This document shows, piece by piece, positions 17,869 to 25,678 of a stretch of DNA of 57,193 nt. The stretch's first letter is position 1. Every line of letters starts with the position of its first letter. Made by a program: the position numbers and the translations under genes. This DNA is from Candidatus Krumholzibacteriia bacterium (lineage in GTDB: Bacteria; Krumholzibacteriota; Krumholzibacteriia; JAJRXK01). The stretch spans positions 1 through 57,193 of the forward strand of contig DATFKK010000197.1 of the NCBI GenBank assembly GCA_035268685.1. The letters are read 5' to 3'. Under the pieces are notes generated by a model that saw nothing but the letters and a program-made list of their open reading frames with translations, was not told where the DNA came from and ran no database searches.

Positions 17869-19352
17869 TGGCGTCTCCTCCACAGGGTCCACGCCCCGAT
17901 TGCGAGGAAGACCAGCGGCACCACCATCAGCGCCGCGATGCGCAGGACCTCGACCTGGGCCGACGAGAGCACGACGGGATCGTTGAGGTCGGGACGCGGG
18001 GGCAGCGCGATCCGATTCTCCTGCTCGGTGAGCCACAGCACCGATGCCAGCAGGAGCTGGGTGTTCCCCTGGACACGCAGGTTCGCGTTGCCCGCGAAGT
18101 CGGTGTCGCCGATCACCACCATGCGCGCGTTCTCCGCCAGTTCCTGCTCGAGCTCCAGGCCGGCGGCGCGCAGGGTGTCGACGCGGGTCGTGTCCCGCAC
18201 GTCGACGGCATCGCGCATCATCTCGAAGGTGGTGGCCATGGTCGACGAGATCTCTTCGGAACCGAAGAAGAAGCTGCGCAGATCGATCCGCACGGCGTAG
18301 GCCAGGGGCAGGGGGCCGGGACGATCGACCTCGGGATCGAACGCGATCCCGTCGACCTGTTCCTCCGGACCGCCGCGCTCGCTCCACGCCTCGGGTTGCG
18401 ACTCCAGCAGCCGCACCGCGCGCACGCCCGACGGCACGGGTTGCACCACACGCAGGCTCCGCGCCAGGGGGAAGACCGCGGTGTAGGTGAAGTCGCGGGT
18501 GATCGGGTGCTCGGGATTGCCGCCCATCGCGATCGCGATGCGTCCGTCGCCCCCGCGGGTCAGGTTGATCTGCTCGTCGCTGGTGTCGACCACGAATCCG
18601 GGACCCGGCTCGATCCCGAACTCCGCGATCAGCGAATCGGTGCTGCTCGAGGCCAGGGGCTCGAGCGTGGCCAGCACCCGCCCCCCGCGCAGGACGTAGT
18701 CGGCGATCATGTCGGTCTCGGCCGTCGTCAGGTCCGACTCCGGTCCGGCCAGGACGAGCAACGAGGTGTCCTGGGGGATCCGTTCGACGGTCTGGGTCGC
18801 GAGGGTCCGCACGTCGAAGTTCTGCTCGACCAGGAGCTGCGCCGCCTGGCTCCAGCCCGCCGGAGATGTGTCCTCGAGCGACGCCTCACCGTGGCCGGTG
18901 ACGAACAACACCAGCGGGCGCTCCGACGACAGCAGGCGCACGAGCCCCGCGGTGAGCTGGGCCTCGACGGGATCGACCATACGGATCCGCAGATCGCCCT
19001 GGGCGAGCACGACGGTTCCGTTGGCAGTGACGCCGTACTCCTCGGCCAGGTCGGGACGGCGGTCGGGATCCACGGTACGCAGGCTCAGCAGGGGTTGTTC
19101 CTCACGGTAGCGTCGCACGAGGTCGGCCAGGCGCGCTTCCTCCTGGGGCCGCTGCGCGTAGAACGAGACCACCTCGACCGGGCGATCGATCATCGCGAGG
19201 ACCCGCAGCGACTGCGGCGACAGCGTGCGACGATCGCCCCGCGTGACGTCGACGCGCACCTCGTTGCGAGACACCGCGATGGTCCCGAGCACCACGAGCA
19301 GGCCCAGCAGGACCGAGGTCACGACGAATCCGATGCCGCGGCGCGCGCTCAT
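17859..19352 (-). CDS. GldG-like ABC-associated auxiliary protein
   Basis: 497 residues with a helix at each end (about 8-27 and 467-488) and a periplasmic body. After the first helix, VDVTRGDRRTLSPQSLRVL and RPVEVVSFYAQRP match the start of GldG/ABC_transp_aux proteins. A DUF4350-like fold follows (VLFVTGHGEASL; TSLLVLAGPESDLTTAETDMIADYVLRGGRVLATLEP), related to class I glutamine amidotransferase-like domains but without a catalytic Cys. Start ATG 19352 overlaps the permease stop as ATGA. In Flavobacterium GldG works with GldF and GldA; outside gliding bacteria the role of such cassettes is open. Confidence 0.8.
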   Translation of the reverse strand: MSARRGIGFVVTSVLLGLLVVLGTIAVSRNEVRVDVTRGDRRTLSPQSLRVLAMIDRPVEVVSFYAQRPQEEARLADLVRRYREEQPLLSLRTVDPDRRPDLAEEYGVTANGTVVLAQGDLRIRMVDPVEAQLTAGLVRLLSSERPLVLFVTGHGEASLEDTSPAGWSQAAQLLVEQNFDVRTLATQTVERIPQDTSLLVLAGPESDLTTAETDMIADYVLRGGRVLATLEPLASSSTDSLIAEFGIEPGPGFVVDTSDEQINLTRGGDGRIAIAMGGNPEHPITRDFTYTAVFPLARSLRVVQPVPSGVRAVRLLESQPEAWSERGGPEEQVDGIAFDPEVDRPGPLPLAYAVRIDLRSFFFGSEEISSTMATTFEMMRDAVDVRDTTRVDTLRAAGLELEQELAENARMVVIGDTDFAGNANLRVQGNTQLLLASVLWLTEQENRIALPPRPDLNDPVVLSSAQVEVLRIAALMVVPLVFLAIGAWTLWRRRQWV

Positions 19353-20134
19353 CCCGCCACCCTCCGGGTCTGCCGCCAGCGACGCCGGCCCAGCGATCCG
19401 ATCGCAAGGTGCAGGAAGAACACCACCGCGCCGACGAAGAACACCGTGCTCGACAGGCGCCATTCCCCGTGGGCGAAGTGTCCGACGTGGCCGGTGAAGT
19501 TCACCAGCCGTAGCACCGTGCCCCAGGGCGGATCGACCTCCACCCCCCAGTCTCCGATGACCACGAGGGTGAGCAGGATCACGAAGGTCGACGCGAAGGC
19601 GATCACCTGGTTCTCGGTCAGGGTGCTCATGGCCAGTCCCGCGGCCAGGACCATGATCGCGTACAGCCACAGACCGAGATGCCCCAGCAACGCCACCGGA
19701 ACCTCGACCTGACCGAAGAAGGCGGTGGCCGCCGAGTGCAGCGCGGCAAGCAACACCATGGCCGTGACCACGAAGGTCGCCGCCAGGTACTTGCCCAGGA
19801 CGATCTGGCTCTCGCTCAAGGGATAGGTCAGCAGCAGGTCGCTGGTACCGCTCTTCCACTCGTCGGCCATCTGACGCATCGTCAGCGCCGGCAGCAGGAG
19901 CATGAGGACGAAGGTGTCCCCCACGAGCAGCGGCTGCACCACCCGGTCGACCAACGTGAAGTCCTGCGCGGTGGTCCCGCTCAGTATGCGGAGCGAATTC
20001 GCCGAATAGCGTTCCATGAGCTGCACGAAGAAGAGCCCGTGCAGGAACAGGAAGATCGCCGTGACCGTCCACGCCACCGGCGACCGTACGAGCGCGCGGA
20101 GTTCGCGCAGGGTGACCGCCCAGGCGCCGGTCAT
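19349..20134 (-). CDS. ABC-2 type permease, GldF-like
   Basis: 261 residues, about six membrane helices. Family features are visible: LRELRALVRSPVAWTVTAIFLFL at the N-terminus, then LLLPALTMRQMADEWKSGTSDLLLTYPLSESQIVLGKY, the coupling segment typical of GldF and NosY-type permeases. Start ATG 20134 overlaps the ATPase stop as ATGA. The partner ATPase is encoded just upstream and the GldG-like protein just downstream. Confidence 0.85.
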   Translation of the reverse strand: MTGAWAVTLRELRALVRSPVAWTVTAIFLFLHGLFFVQLMERYSANSLRILSGTTAQDFTLVDRVVQPLLVGDTFVLMLLLPALTMRQMADEWKSGTSDLLLTYPLSESQIVLGKYLAATFVVTAMVLLAALHSAATAFFGQVEVPVALLGHLGLWLYAIMVLAAGLAMSTLTENQVIAFASTFVILLTLVVIGDWGVEVDPPWGTVLRLVNFTGHVGHFAHGEWRLSSTVFFVGAVVFFLHLAIGSLGRRRWRQTRRVAG

Positions 20135-21063
20135 GACGGGACCTCGACGCCCGGATCCGACCGGACCAACCGCAGGAAGACCTCTTCCAATCCCATGCGT
20201 TCGGGACGCACCTCGTGGACCGAGCAGCCGGCGGCGACCAGTTCGCGGACGGCGTCGGCTGCACCGGCATCTCCGGACTGGCGGACGCGCACCGAATCCG
20301 CGTCGGAATCCTCCACGTCGAGTCCTGCGATCGGGGCCAGCGCCTCCCGAGCGCGATCGACCGGGTCGACGACGATCCGCAGCAACGGGCGCTCGGACAG
20401 GGCCTCGCCCAGGCGCTCGGGGGTGTCTTCGGCGCGTCGCTCTCCGTGGTGCAGGATCAGGACGCGATCGCACAGGCGGCTGGCTTCGCTGAGCACGTGC
20501 GTGCTCAAGATCACCGCCTTGTCCGCGGCCAACGTTGCGACCCGCTCACGGATGTCGACGATCTGCGAGGGGTCGAGACCCACGGTGGGTTCGTCGAGCA
20601 CCAGCGCCGGTGGATCGCCCACGAGTGCCTGGGCCAGGCCCGTCCGCTGCCGGTAGCCGCGGCTGCAGAAGCCGATCAACCGGTCCCGGACCTCCTCGAG
20701 TCCGCAGATCCCGATCACCCGTTCGATCTCGTCGTCGAGCTGCGCCGCCCGCACACCCTTGGCGCGAGCTGCGAAGCGCAGGAACTCGCGCACGCGCAGC
20801 TCGCGGTCGAGGGGCACGTGTTCGGGGAGGTAGCCCAGCAGGGCCCGCGCGGCGCGGCTGTCGTCGGCCAGATCGTGGCCGCCGATGCGGATGGTCCCCT
20901 CCGTGGGAGACAACAGGCCCACGATCGCGCGCATGGCGGTGCTCTTGCCGGCCCCGTTCGGACCGAGCAGTCCGAGCACCTCTCCGCGTCGCACGGTGAA
21001 GGAGAGATCGCGCACGGCCGTCAGCGGGCCGTAGCGGTGCGTGAGACCACGGACTTCGATCAT
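20131..21063 (-). CDS. ABC transporter ATP-binding protein, GldA/CcmA-like
   Basis: 310 residues. Walker A GPNGAGKST, Q-loop region LGYLPEHVPL, signature CSRGYRQRTGLAQAL (a variant of LSGGQ, common in this subfamily), Walker B ALVLDEPTVGLDP and the switch His in ILSTHVLSEA. About 80 C-terminal residues beyond the ATPase are typical of ABC-2 exporters. Start ATG 21063 begins MIEVRGLTHRYG; a longer frame has no support. First gene of the four-gene cassette. Confidence 0.9.
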   Translation of the reverse strand: MIEVRGLTHRYGPLTAVRDLSFTVRRGEVLGLLGPNGAGKSTAMRAIVGLLSPTEGTIRIGGHDLADDSRAARALLGYLPEHVPLDRELRVREFLRFAARAKGVRAAQLDDEIERVIGICGLEEVRDRLIGFCSRGYRQRTGLAQALVGDPPALVLDEPTVGLDPSQIVDIRERVATLAADKAVILSTHVLSEASRLCDRVLILHHGERRAEDTPERLGEALSERPLLRIVVDPVDRAREALAPIAGLDVEDSDADSVRVRQSGDAGAADAVRELVAAGCSVHEVRPERMGLEEVFLRLVRSDPGVEVPS

Positions 21064-21091
21064 GGGGCCGGGAACCGGGGACGAGGAGCGG

Positions 21092-22102
21092 TCAGTCGAT
21101 CGTCCATCGTAACGCCGCCCCACCCCAGGTGAAGCCGGCGCCGAAGGTGGAGATCAACACCAGCGAACCGCGCTCCAATTTGCCCTCTTCCTGGGCAATG
21201 CACAAGCTCGTGGGAATGGTCGCCGCCGTCGTGTTGCCGAAGCGATCGATGGTCAGCATGACCTTTTCGGGCGCCAGCTTCGCTTTGCGGCGGGCGTACT
21301 CGATGATCCGGGCGTTCGCCTGGTGTGGGACGAAGAGGTCGACCTCTTCACCCGTCGCGCCGATCCGCTCGAGGATGTCGAGGGTCACCCGCGACATGCC
21401 GTCGACGGCGGCGCGGAAGACGTTCTGGCCGTCCTGGTAGATCGAGTGCTCGCGCGCCGCGACCGTCGCCTCCGAGGCCGGCTTCAGGCTGCCACCGGCC
21501 GGCATGTACAGGAATTCGCCGCCCTCGCCGTCGGCACCGATCTCGACGTCGAGCACACCCTCCTGCCCGGCGGGCATCCGCTCGAAGAGCGTGGCGCCGG
21601 CGCCGTCGCCGAAGAGCACGCAGGTGTTGCGGTCGGTCATGTCCATGATGGCGGTCATGACGTCGACGCCCACCACGAGGATCTTGTCGGCCGCCCCACT
21701 GCGGATCATGCTGTCGGCCACGCTCGCGGCGTAGACCCAGCCGCTGCACGCCGCGCTCAGGTCGAAGGCGAAGCAGTTCTTCGTGCCCAGCCTGCGCTGC
21801 AGCGAGCAGGCTCCGGGCGGGAAGATCATGTCGGGCGTGATCGTGGCCATGATGATGCCGTCGAGCTCGTCGGGCTCGACGCCGGCCATCTCCAGGGCCT
21901 GCCGAGCGGCGGGAGCGGCCAACTCGCTCGCTCCGGTTCCGGGATCGGAGAAGCGGCGCGCGTGGATTCCCGTGCGCTCGACGATCCAGTCGTGGTCGGT
22001 GTCGACGATCTTCTCGAGATCGTGGTTGGTGACCTCGCGCTCCGGGAAGTGCTTCCCGACTCCGGTGATGCCGGAATGGATCCGATCGGTCGTCGCCATC
22101 AT
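21092..22102 (-). CDS. fabH: 3-oxoacyl-ACP synthase III (KAS III)
   Basis: 336 residues, standard length. Catalytic triad: Cys119 in LSAACSGWVYA, His260 in VPHQANARI, Asn290 in DRFGNTTAATIP; also FGDGAGA. It condenses acetyl-CoA (or a branched starter) with malonyl-ACP to start fatty acid synthesis. The start is either ATG 22102, overlapping the upstream aminotransferase stop as ATGA, or the adjacent ATG 22099. It is not beside plsX or fabD as in many genomes; its coupling to an aminotransferase gene is unusual. A role in making a dedicated starter or secondary acyl product cannot be excluded. Confidence 0.92.
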   Translation of the reverse strand: MMATTDRIHSGITGVGKHFPEREVTNHDLEKIVDTDHDWIVERTGIHARRFSDPGTGASELAAPAARQALEMAGVEPDELDGIIMATITPDMIFPPGACSLQRRLGTKNCFAFDLSAACSGWVYAASVADSMIRSGAADKILVVGVDVMTAIMDMTDRNTCVLFGDGAGATLFERMPAGQEGVLDVEIGADGEGGEFLYMPAGGSLKPASEATVAAREHSIYQDGQNVFRAAVDGMSRVTLDILERIGATGEEVDLFVPHQANARIIEYARRKAKLAPEKVMLTIDRFGNTTAATIPTSLCIAQEEGKLERGSLVLISTFGAGFTWGGAALRWTID

Positions 22103-23286
22103 GCGCCTTCCGTGGCGGTGCTCCGCGCTTGCTGGAGGTAGTCGTCGAGCCGGGCCAGCCCTTCGCGCAGCGCTTCGACGTCCCCGCCGAAACCGAGCCG
22201 GAACGCGCGCGCGTCGCCGAAGAACGCCCCCGGCGTGAGTTGTACGCCGTGGGTGCGGCGGAGGTCCTCGATCCAGAGTTCGGACCCGTCCTCATCACCG
22301 TCGAGGCCGAAGCCCAGGGGTCGCTGCACGCCGTGGCGCCGGGCGTGGGCCACGGCGGCACGGTGCGTCTCCTCGTCGAGACGCGGGAAGCAGATGATCC
22401 CCGTGGTGGGGAGGGGAGCGTCGATCCGCCCGCCCTGACGGGCCGACCACGCGTGGACGACGTCGCGTCCGCGCGCGGCGGATTCACGCGCTCGCTGCCA
22501 CAGCACGTGGCGCTGGTCCCAGGCGCGATGGGCGAGCGCCTGGCTCGGCCCCGGGACGGCCACGGCCGCGTGGTCGGTGAGAGCGGCGGTCCGCTCGATC
22601 CAGTCGCGCGGCGCCGTGATCCCGCTGCAGCGAAGCGTCCCCAGACCCATGACCTTGGTGAAGCTGCGCACCGCGGCCACGTCTGCGAGCCGGGCCCGTG
22701 GCGATACGAGATCGGCGTCGAAGTCGGCGTAGACCTCGTCGGAGATCACGGCGCAGCTCGTGCGGTCCTGCAGGGTTTGCAGGGCCTCCAGATCGGCGTC
22801 GATCAGCGTGGCCCCGGTCGGATTGTGCGGATGGCTCAGCACCACGGCCGACGGATGCGCGGCGGCCAGGCGGTCGACGGCGCCGGGATCGAGGGCGAAC
22901 GATGTCGCCCGGGGCCGCGGCCACGGGAGCACGTCGGCGCCCAGGGCCCGGGCGATCGCCCACAGCGGCTCGTAGGCCGGCTCCTCGACCACCACCGGTC
23001 CGGGACGCTCACCCAGACGCGCGGCCAGCAGCAAGAGGATCGAGAGATGCGTGCCCGGCTGCACCAGGACCTGCTCCGGCGGAACCTTCCATTCCTCGGC
23101 CAGCCGGAAGGTCAGGGGCGGATGATCACCCACCGGAAAGTGCAGTAGATCGGCCACGTTCACGTGGCCGAGGAGCGCCGGGTCGGGAGGGGCCATGCCG
23201 CTCGCCGTCAGCGCGATCTCCGGAAACGGAGGCTCGGCCTGCGAGCGCGCCCAGCGCAGATAGGGGATGTCGGGCCAGCGGATCAT
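22099..23286 (-). CDS. PLP-dependent aminotransferase, class I/II
   Basis: 395 residues from ATG 23286; a GTG nine bases upstream is possible. Fold-type I landmarks: SHPHNPTGA (residues 151-159), CAVISDEVYADFD (Asp183, Tyr186), RSFTKVMGLGTLRCSG (Schiff-base Lys211) and RLGFGGD near the C-terminus with the carboxylate-binding Arg. The substrate is not evident; closest in style to MalY/aspartate-aminotransferase-like proteins. No Shine-Dalgarno precedes the ATG. A TAGAGT box ends only 7 bases before it, so a leaderless message is possible. Followed by fabH in ATGA overlap. Confidence 0.83.
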   Translation of the reverse strand: MIRWPDIPYLRWARSQAEPPFPEIALTASGMAPPDPALLGHVNVADLLHFPVGDHPPLTFRLAEEWKVPPEQVLVQPGTHLSILLLLAARLGERPGPVVVEEPAYEPLWAIARALGADVLPWPRPRATSFALDPGAVDRLAAAHPSAVVLSHPHNPTGATLIDADLEALQTLQDRTSCAVISDEVYADFDADLVSPRARLADVAAVRSFTKVMGLGTLRCSGITAPRDWIERTAALTDHAAVAVPGPSQALAHRAWDQRHVLWQRARESAARGRDVVHAWSARQGGRIDAPLPTTGIICFPRLDEETHRAAVAHARRHGVQRPLGFGLDGDEDGSELWIEDLRRTHGVQLTPGAFFGDARAFRLGFGGDVEALREGLARLDDYLQQARSTATEGA

Positions 23287-23589
23287 GCGGCGCACTCTAG
23301 CACCGGGGCGCAGGCCCCGCGAGTCCGGATCGTCGCCCTCACGGAGAGGCTACCACCCGGTGAAAAGCAGTAGCGGGACGGCCGAATCGCCGCCCCGCCA
23401 CAGACATCCTCATCCCCCTGTTGTGAGGATGCAGCGACACCATAACACGACCCCCCGCCCGGGGAAGACCCCCGGATCGCGGTTTACGCCGAGTTGACAA
23501 TTCGGCAACGCGGGTCTTCGAACCCACGCCCGGCGGCCGGCCGGCGGGGATCCCGCGAGGGGGCACCGCGAAGAAAAGGCGGAACCCGA
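23287..23589. other. 303-base intergenic region
   Basis: No convincing gene. It separates the NapD-like gene from the aminotransferase gene, both on the minus strand. It holds the hairpin at 23405-23431, an alternating GC-rich stretch around 23530-23545 (CGGCCGGCCG palindrome) and, on the minus strand, TGTTATGGT just ahead of the hairpin, which could serve as an extended -10 element. A short reading frame spans the hairpin but has no homology that I recognise. Confidence 0.5.
23405..23431. terminator. Perfect 8-bp hairpin between the NapD-like and aminotransferase genes
   Basis: CATCCTCA (23405-23412) pairs with TGAGGATG (23424-23431) across an 11-base loop. No T-run follows on either strand. 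It may be a Rho-assisted terminator or an RNA-end stabiliser for the upstream minus-strand genes, or a leader element for the aminotransferase gene. Confidence 0.35.
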
Positions 23590-23853
23590 TCAGTGGTCGG
23601 GATCCGGCCGACGGCGCCCCTCCCCCACGGGCACGCGCGCCGAGGCGTCGATCGTCACGATCTGGGGGATCTCCGTCCGAGCGAAGCGCTCGACGTCGTG
23701 GACCTGCTCGCGGTCGTGTCCTTCGATCACCACCACGATGTGCTCCTCGCGACAACGACCCAGGATGGTCAATCGCGGAATCCGTTCCAACCGCCCCTCC
23801 ACCTCGGCGGCCGTCCCGTGCTCGACCTCGACGATCCGACTCGCGACGAGCAT
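23590..23853 (-). CDS. Second NapD-like small protein
   Basis: 87 residues from ATG 23853, preceded by GGATGGAGACG; an ATG nine bases upstream is possible. It has the ferredoxin-like pattern of NapD: ASRIVEVEHGTAAEVEGRLE, then RLTILGRCREEHIVVVIEG, then IPQIVTIDASARV. NapD binds the Tat signal peptide of NapA and helps its maturation. Motif order and length match the NapD at 34973, although identity is low. It lies 3' of the porin gene and is not beside a reductase. It could serve NapA or another Tat-exported Mo enzyme elsewhere. Assignment rests on fold pattern and neighbourhood. Confidence 0.5.
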   Translation of the reverse strand: MLVASRIVEVEHGTAAEVEGRLERIPRLTILGRCREEHIVVVIEGHDREQVHDVERFARTEIPQIVTIDASARVPVGEGRRRPDPDH

Positions 23854-23903
23854 CGTCTCCATCCAGAGGATCCGGATCTCCCGATGTCGCGCCGAGGCAG
23901 GGT

Positions 23904-23969
23904 GAGTCCGGAACACGCGGTTGCACAGTCGCCCACTCTTGCAGTGGAAAAGGTACGCGTTCCGGACTC
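23904..23969 (-). ncRNA. 66-base structured inverted repeat between porin and NapD-like gene
   Basis: An 11-bp perfect outer stem (23904-23914 with 23959-23969) extends by three more pairs after a 2-base bulge. It encloses a 5-bp hairpin, CCACT/AGTGG (23933-23937 with 23943-23947). It starts 36 bases after the porin stop and ends 50 bases before the NapD-like ATG. It could be a 3' stabiliser or attenuator of the porin message, or a leader element for the downstream gene. No U-run follows. I know no RNA family that it matches. Confidence 0.45.
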
Positions 23970-24005
23970 CCTGCTCCGCTCGGCCGGGAGGCACTCGGTG
24001 AAGAC

Positions 24006-25490
24006 CTAGAAGCGAACGGCCAGGTAACCCTTCGTCTCGTAGGCCATGTCGTCGTTGGCGGTGTTGCCGTTGATCAGGTTCAGCGCCCCGTCACCGGGCA
24101 TGAAGAAACCGCCGCGGATGCCGACGGTGGCGCTGGGCCGGACGGCCCACGACAGGTTGTAGTCGAACTCCGAACCGATGTCGTCGGCCGCGGCGCCGTA
24201 GTCCACGATGGTCTGCTGCACCCCGTCGACCTCGCCGACGCTCCACGCCGGGATCTCCTCGGTGGCCATGAGATACGTGTAGCTCAGGAACAGCTTCCAC
24301 TTCTCGACCGGCTTGACCGTGGCGTTCACCTGGAAGGCCGTGGTGTTCTCGAGCTCGCGGTAACCGCGCGTGTTCGGAGCACCCAGACCCTGCGGCGTGA
24401 TGCCCTCTTCGTCGGGCATGATCGAGTCTTCCCAGACCTCGGTCAGGTAGAAGAAGCCCGAGGTGCGGATCTTGTTGACGTTGCCCTCGCCGCTGGTGAC
24501 GTCGTCGTCACCACTGCCCATACCGAAGACACCGCCGAAGGCGACCATGTCGTTCACGTCGTAGTCGGCCTTCACGTAGACGTTCCAGCCGGAGATGTCG
24601 CCGTCGTTGACGTCGTTGAACTGGCGGTTCGGATCGATGATCGGGTTGTCGAGGTCGTCCTCGCCCACGAGGTAGCTCGCCTCACCCTTGATCTTGAGGT
24701 TGTCCTTCGCGTAGTCACCCGTCAGACCGATGACGTAGAGGTCGGTGACGTTCGGCGCGAAACGACTGCGGAAGTAGTTCAGGTCGTTGGGCAGGTAGCT
24801 GCCGCCGTCGTCGAAGCTCTGGTCGAGGTAGTACGAACCGAAGACGCTGTACTGCAGGTGCCGGGTCCGGTTGTGGAACGACAGCGCGAAGAGGTGGGCG
24901 TCCTCGCCGTCGGCCACGACCTCGCCCTCGGACTCGATCTCGTTGTCGGTCAGCGAGTCCAGCCCCTCGCTCACCTTCGAGTACTGCAGACGCCAGGTAC
25001 CGGTGCGCGTGAAGTCGACCTGCACGCCGTCGAGGTTGTTGTCGAGGATCATCTTGTTGCCGAGCTGGTAGTGCATGCGGCCCACGCGCACGGTCAGGTC
25101 CTGGTCCGGGAACTTCAGGAATCCGTAGGCCTGATCGACGTGCAGCAGGAAGTTCGTGTCCTTGAAGTCGAACAGCTGGCTGAAGCCGTCGCGGCCACCG
25201 GGGCGATCGTTGGTGCGATCGGCGTTGTCCACGCCCCAGAAGCCCTGCGCCATGTCGAAACGCGTGGCGGCACCCACGTATTCGTTCGCGTGGAACTTCA
25301 GGTTCAGCCGGAGCATCTGCACGGCGTAGTTGTCGTTGTAGTCGGTCTTGCCGAAGAAGAAGTCCTGTTGGGACTGGGCCCAGGCCGAGTACAGACCGCT
25401 GTACTCGAAGCTCTTCTCCGCCTGCGCCGGTGTCGTCGCGATCAGTGCGATCAGCACCGCCACCGTCACCATCATCCGTCGTCTCGACAT
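24006..25490 (-). CDS. Outer-membrane porin, alginate-export/OprO-like
   Basis: 494 residues. Start ATG 25490 after AAGGAGGCGACGGA, one of the best ribosome sites in the window. Signal peptide MSRRRMMVTVAVLIALIATTP ends at AQA-EKS. The mature protein is rich in Asp, Asn, Tyr and Phe with alternating strands (LRLNLKFHANEYVGAATRFDMAQ, VRVGRMHYQLGNK, YSVFGSYYLDQSF, WNVYVKADYDVNDMVAFGGVF) and ends GYLAVRF with terminal Phe, as in 16- to 18-strand porins. Asp-rich turns (GSGDDDV, NDGDISG) may bind Ca2+. It sits beside the NtrC-type regulator gene and has a candidate sigma-54 promoter, so it probably belongs to the same regulon as the Hao/Nap genes, perhaps admitting anionic substrate. The substrate is inferred from context only. 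Confidence 0.78.
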   Translation of the reverse strand: MSRRRMMVTVAVLIALIATTPAQAEKSFEYSGLYSAWAQSQQDFFFGKTDYNDNYAVQMLRLNLKFHANEYVGAATRFDMAQGFWGVDNADRTNDRPGGRDGFSQLFDFKDTNFLLHVDQAYGFLKFPDQDLTVRVGRMHYQLGNKMILDNNLDGVQVDFTRTGTWRLQYSKVSEGLDSLTDNEIESEGEVVADGEDAHLFALSFHNRTRHLQYSVFGSYYLDQSFDDGGSYLPNDLNYFRSRFAPNVTDLYVIGLTGDYAKDNLKIKGEASYLVGEDDLDNPIIDPNRQFNDVNDGDISGWNVYVKADYDVNDMVAFGGVFGMGSGDDDVTSGEGNVNKIRTSGFFYLTEVWEDSIMPDEEGITPQGLGAPNTRGYRELENTTAFQVNATVKPVEKWKLFLSYTYLMATEEIPAWSVGEVDGVQQTIVDYGAAADDIGSEFDYNLSWAVRPSATVGIRGGFFMPGDGALNLINGNTANDDMAYETKGYLAVRF

Positions 25491-25560
25491 TCCGTCGCCT
25501 CCTTGAAAGCCAAGCGGGGCCGACACCGAGACGGTAGCCGGACCCAGGTACGGAAGATCG

Positions 25561-25580
25561 GCTCGCATCCGGCATACCAG
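25561..25580 (-). promoter_or_regulatory. Candidate sigma-54 (-24/-12) promoter of the porin gene
   Basis: On the minus strand CTGGTATGCCGGATGCGA matches the form YTGGCAYGNNNNTTGCW. The invariant GG (25578-25577) and GC (25566-25565) are exactly 10 bases apart, with 5 of 7 matches in the -24 box and TGC in the -12 box. The predicted start lies near 25553, about 60 bases ahead of the porin ATG. The next gene upstream encodes a sigma-54 activator. Confidence 0.45.
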
Positions 25581-25628
25581 ACGCAAATGACGCGATTGCA
25601 GGAGCTTGACCGCGGAGGACGGGAGCAT

Positions 25629-25659
25629 CTGCCGACGGTTCGGCACCGGATCTCGGCAG
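25629..25659. promoter_or_regulatory. Inverted repeat, possible NtrC-type enhancer site
   Basis: CTGCCGA (25629-25635) and TCGGCAG (25653-25659) form a perfect 7-bp dyad with a 17-base spacer. It lies about 75-105 bases ahead of the predicted porin transcription start, where enhancer sites of sigma-54 activators usually lie. It is between the activator gene's stop and the candidate promoter. Confidence 0.4.
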
Positions 25660-25678
25660 GTCGGTTGTGGGAACGTGA

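Noticed and set aside
23904-23969. tRNA-like reading of the nested hairpin
   Set aside because: The outer stem is too long for an acceptor arm, and D and T arms and a CCA-proximal pattern are missing.
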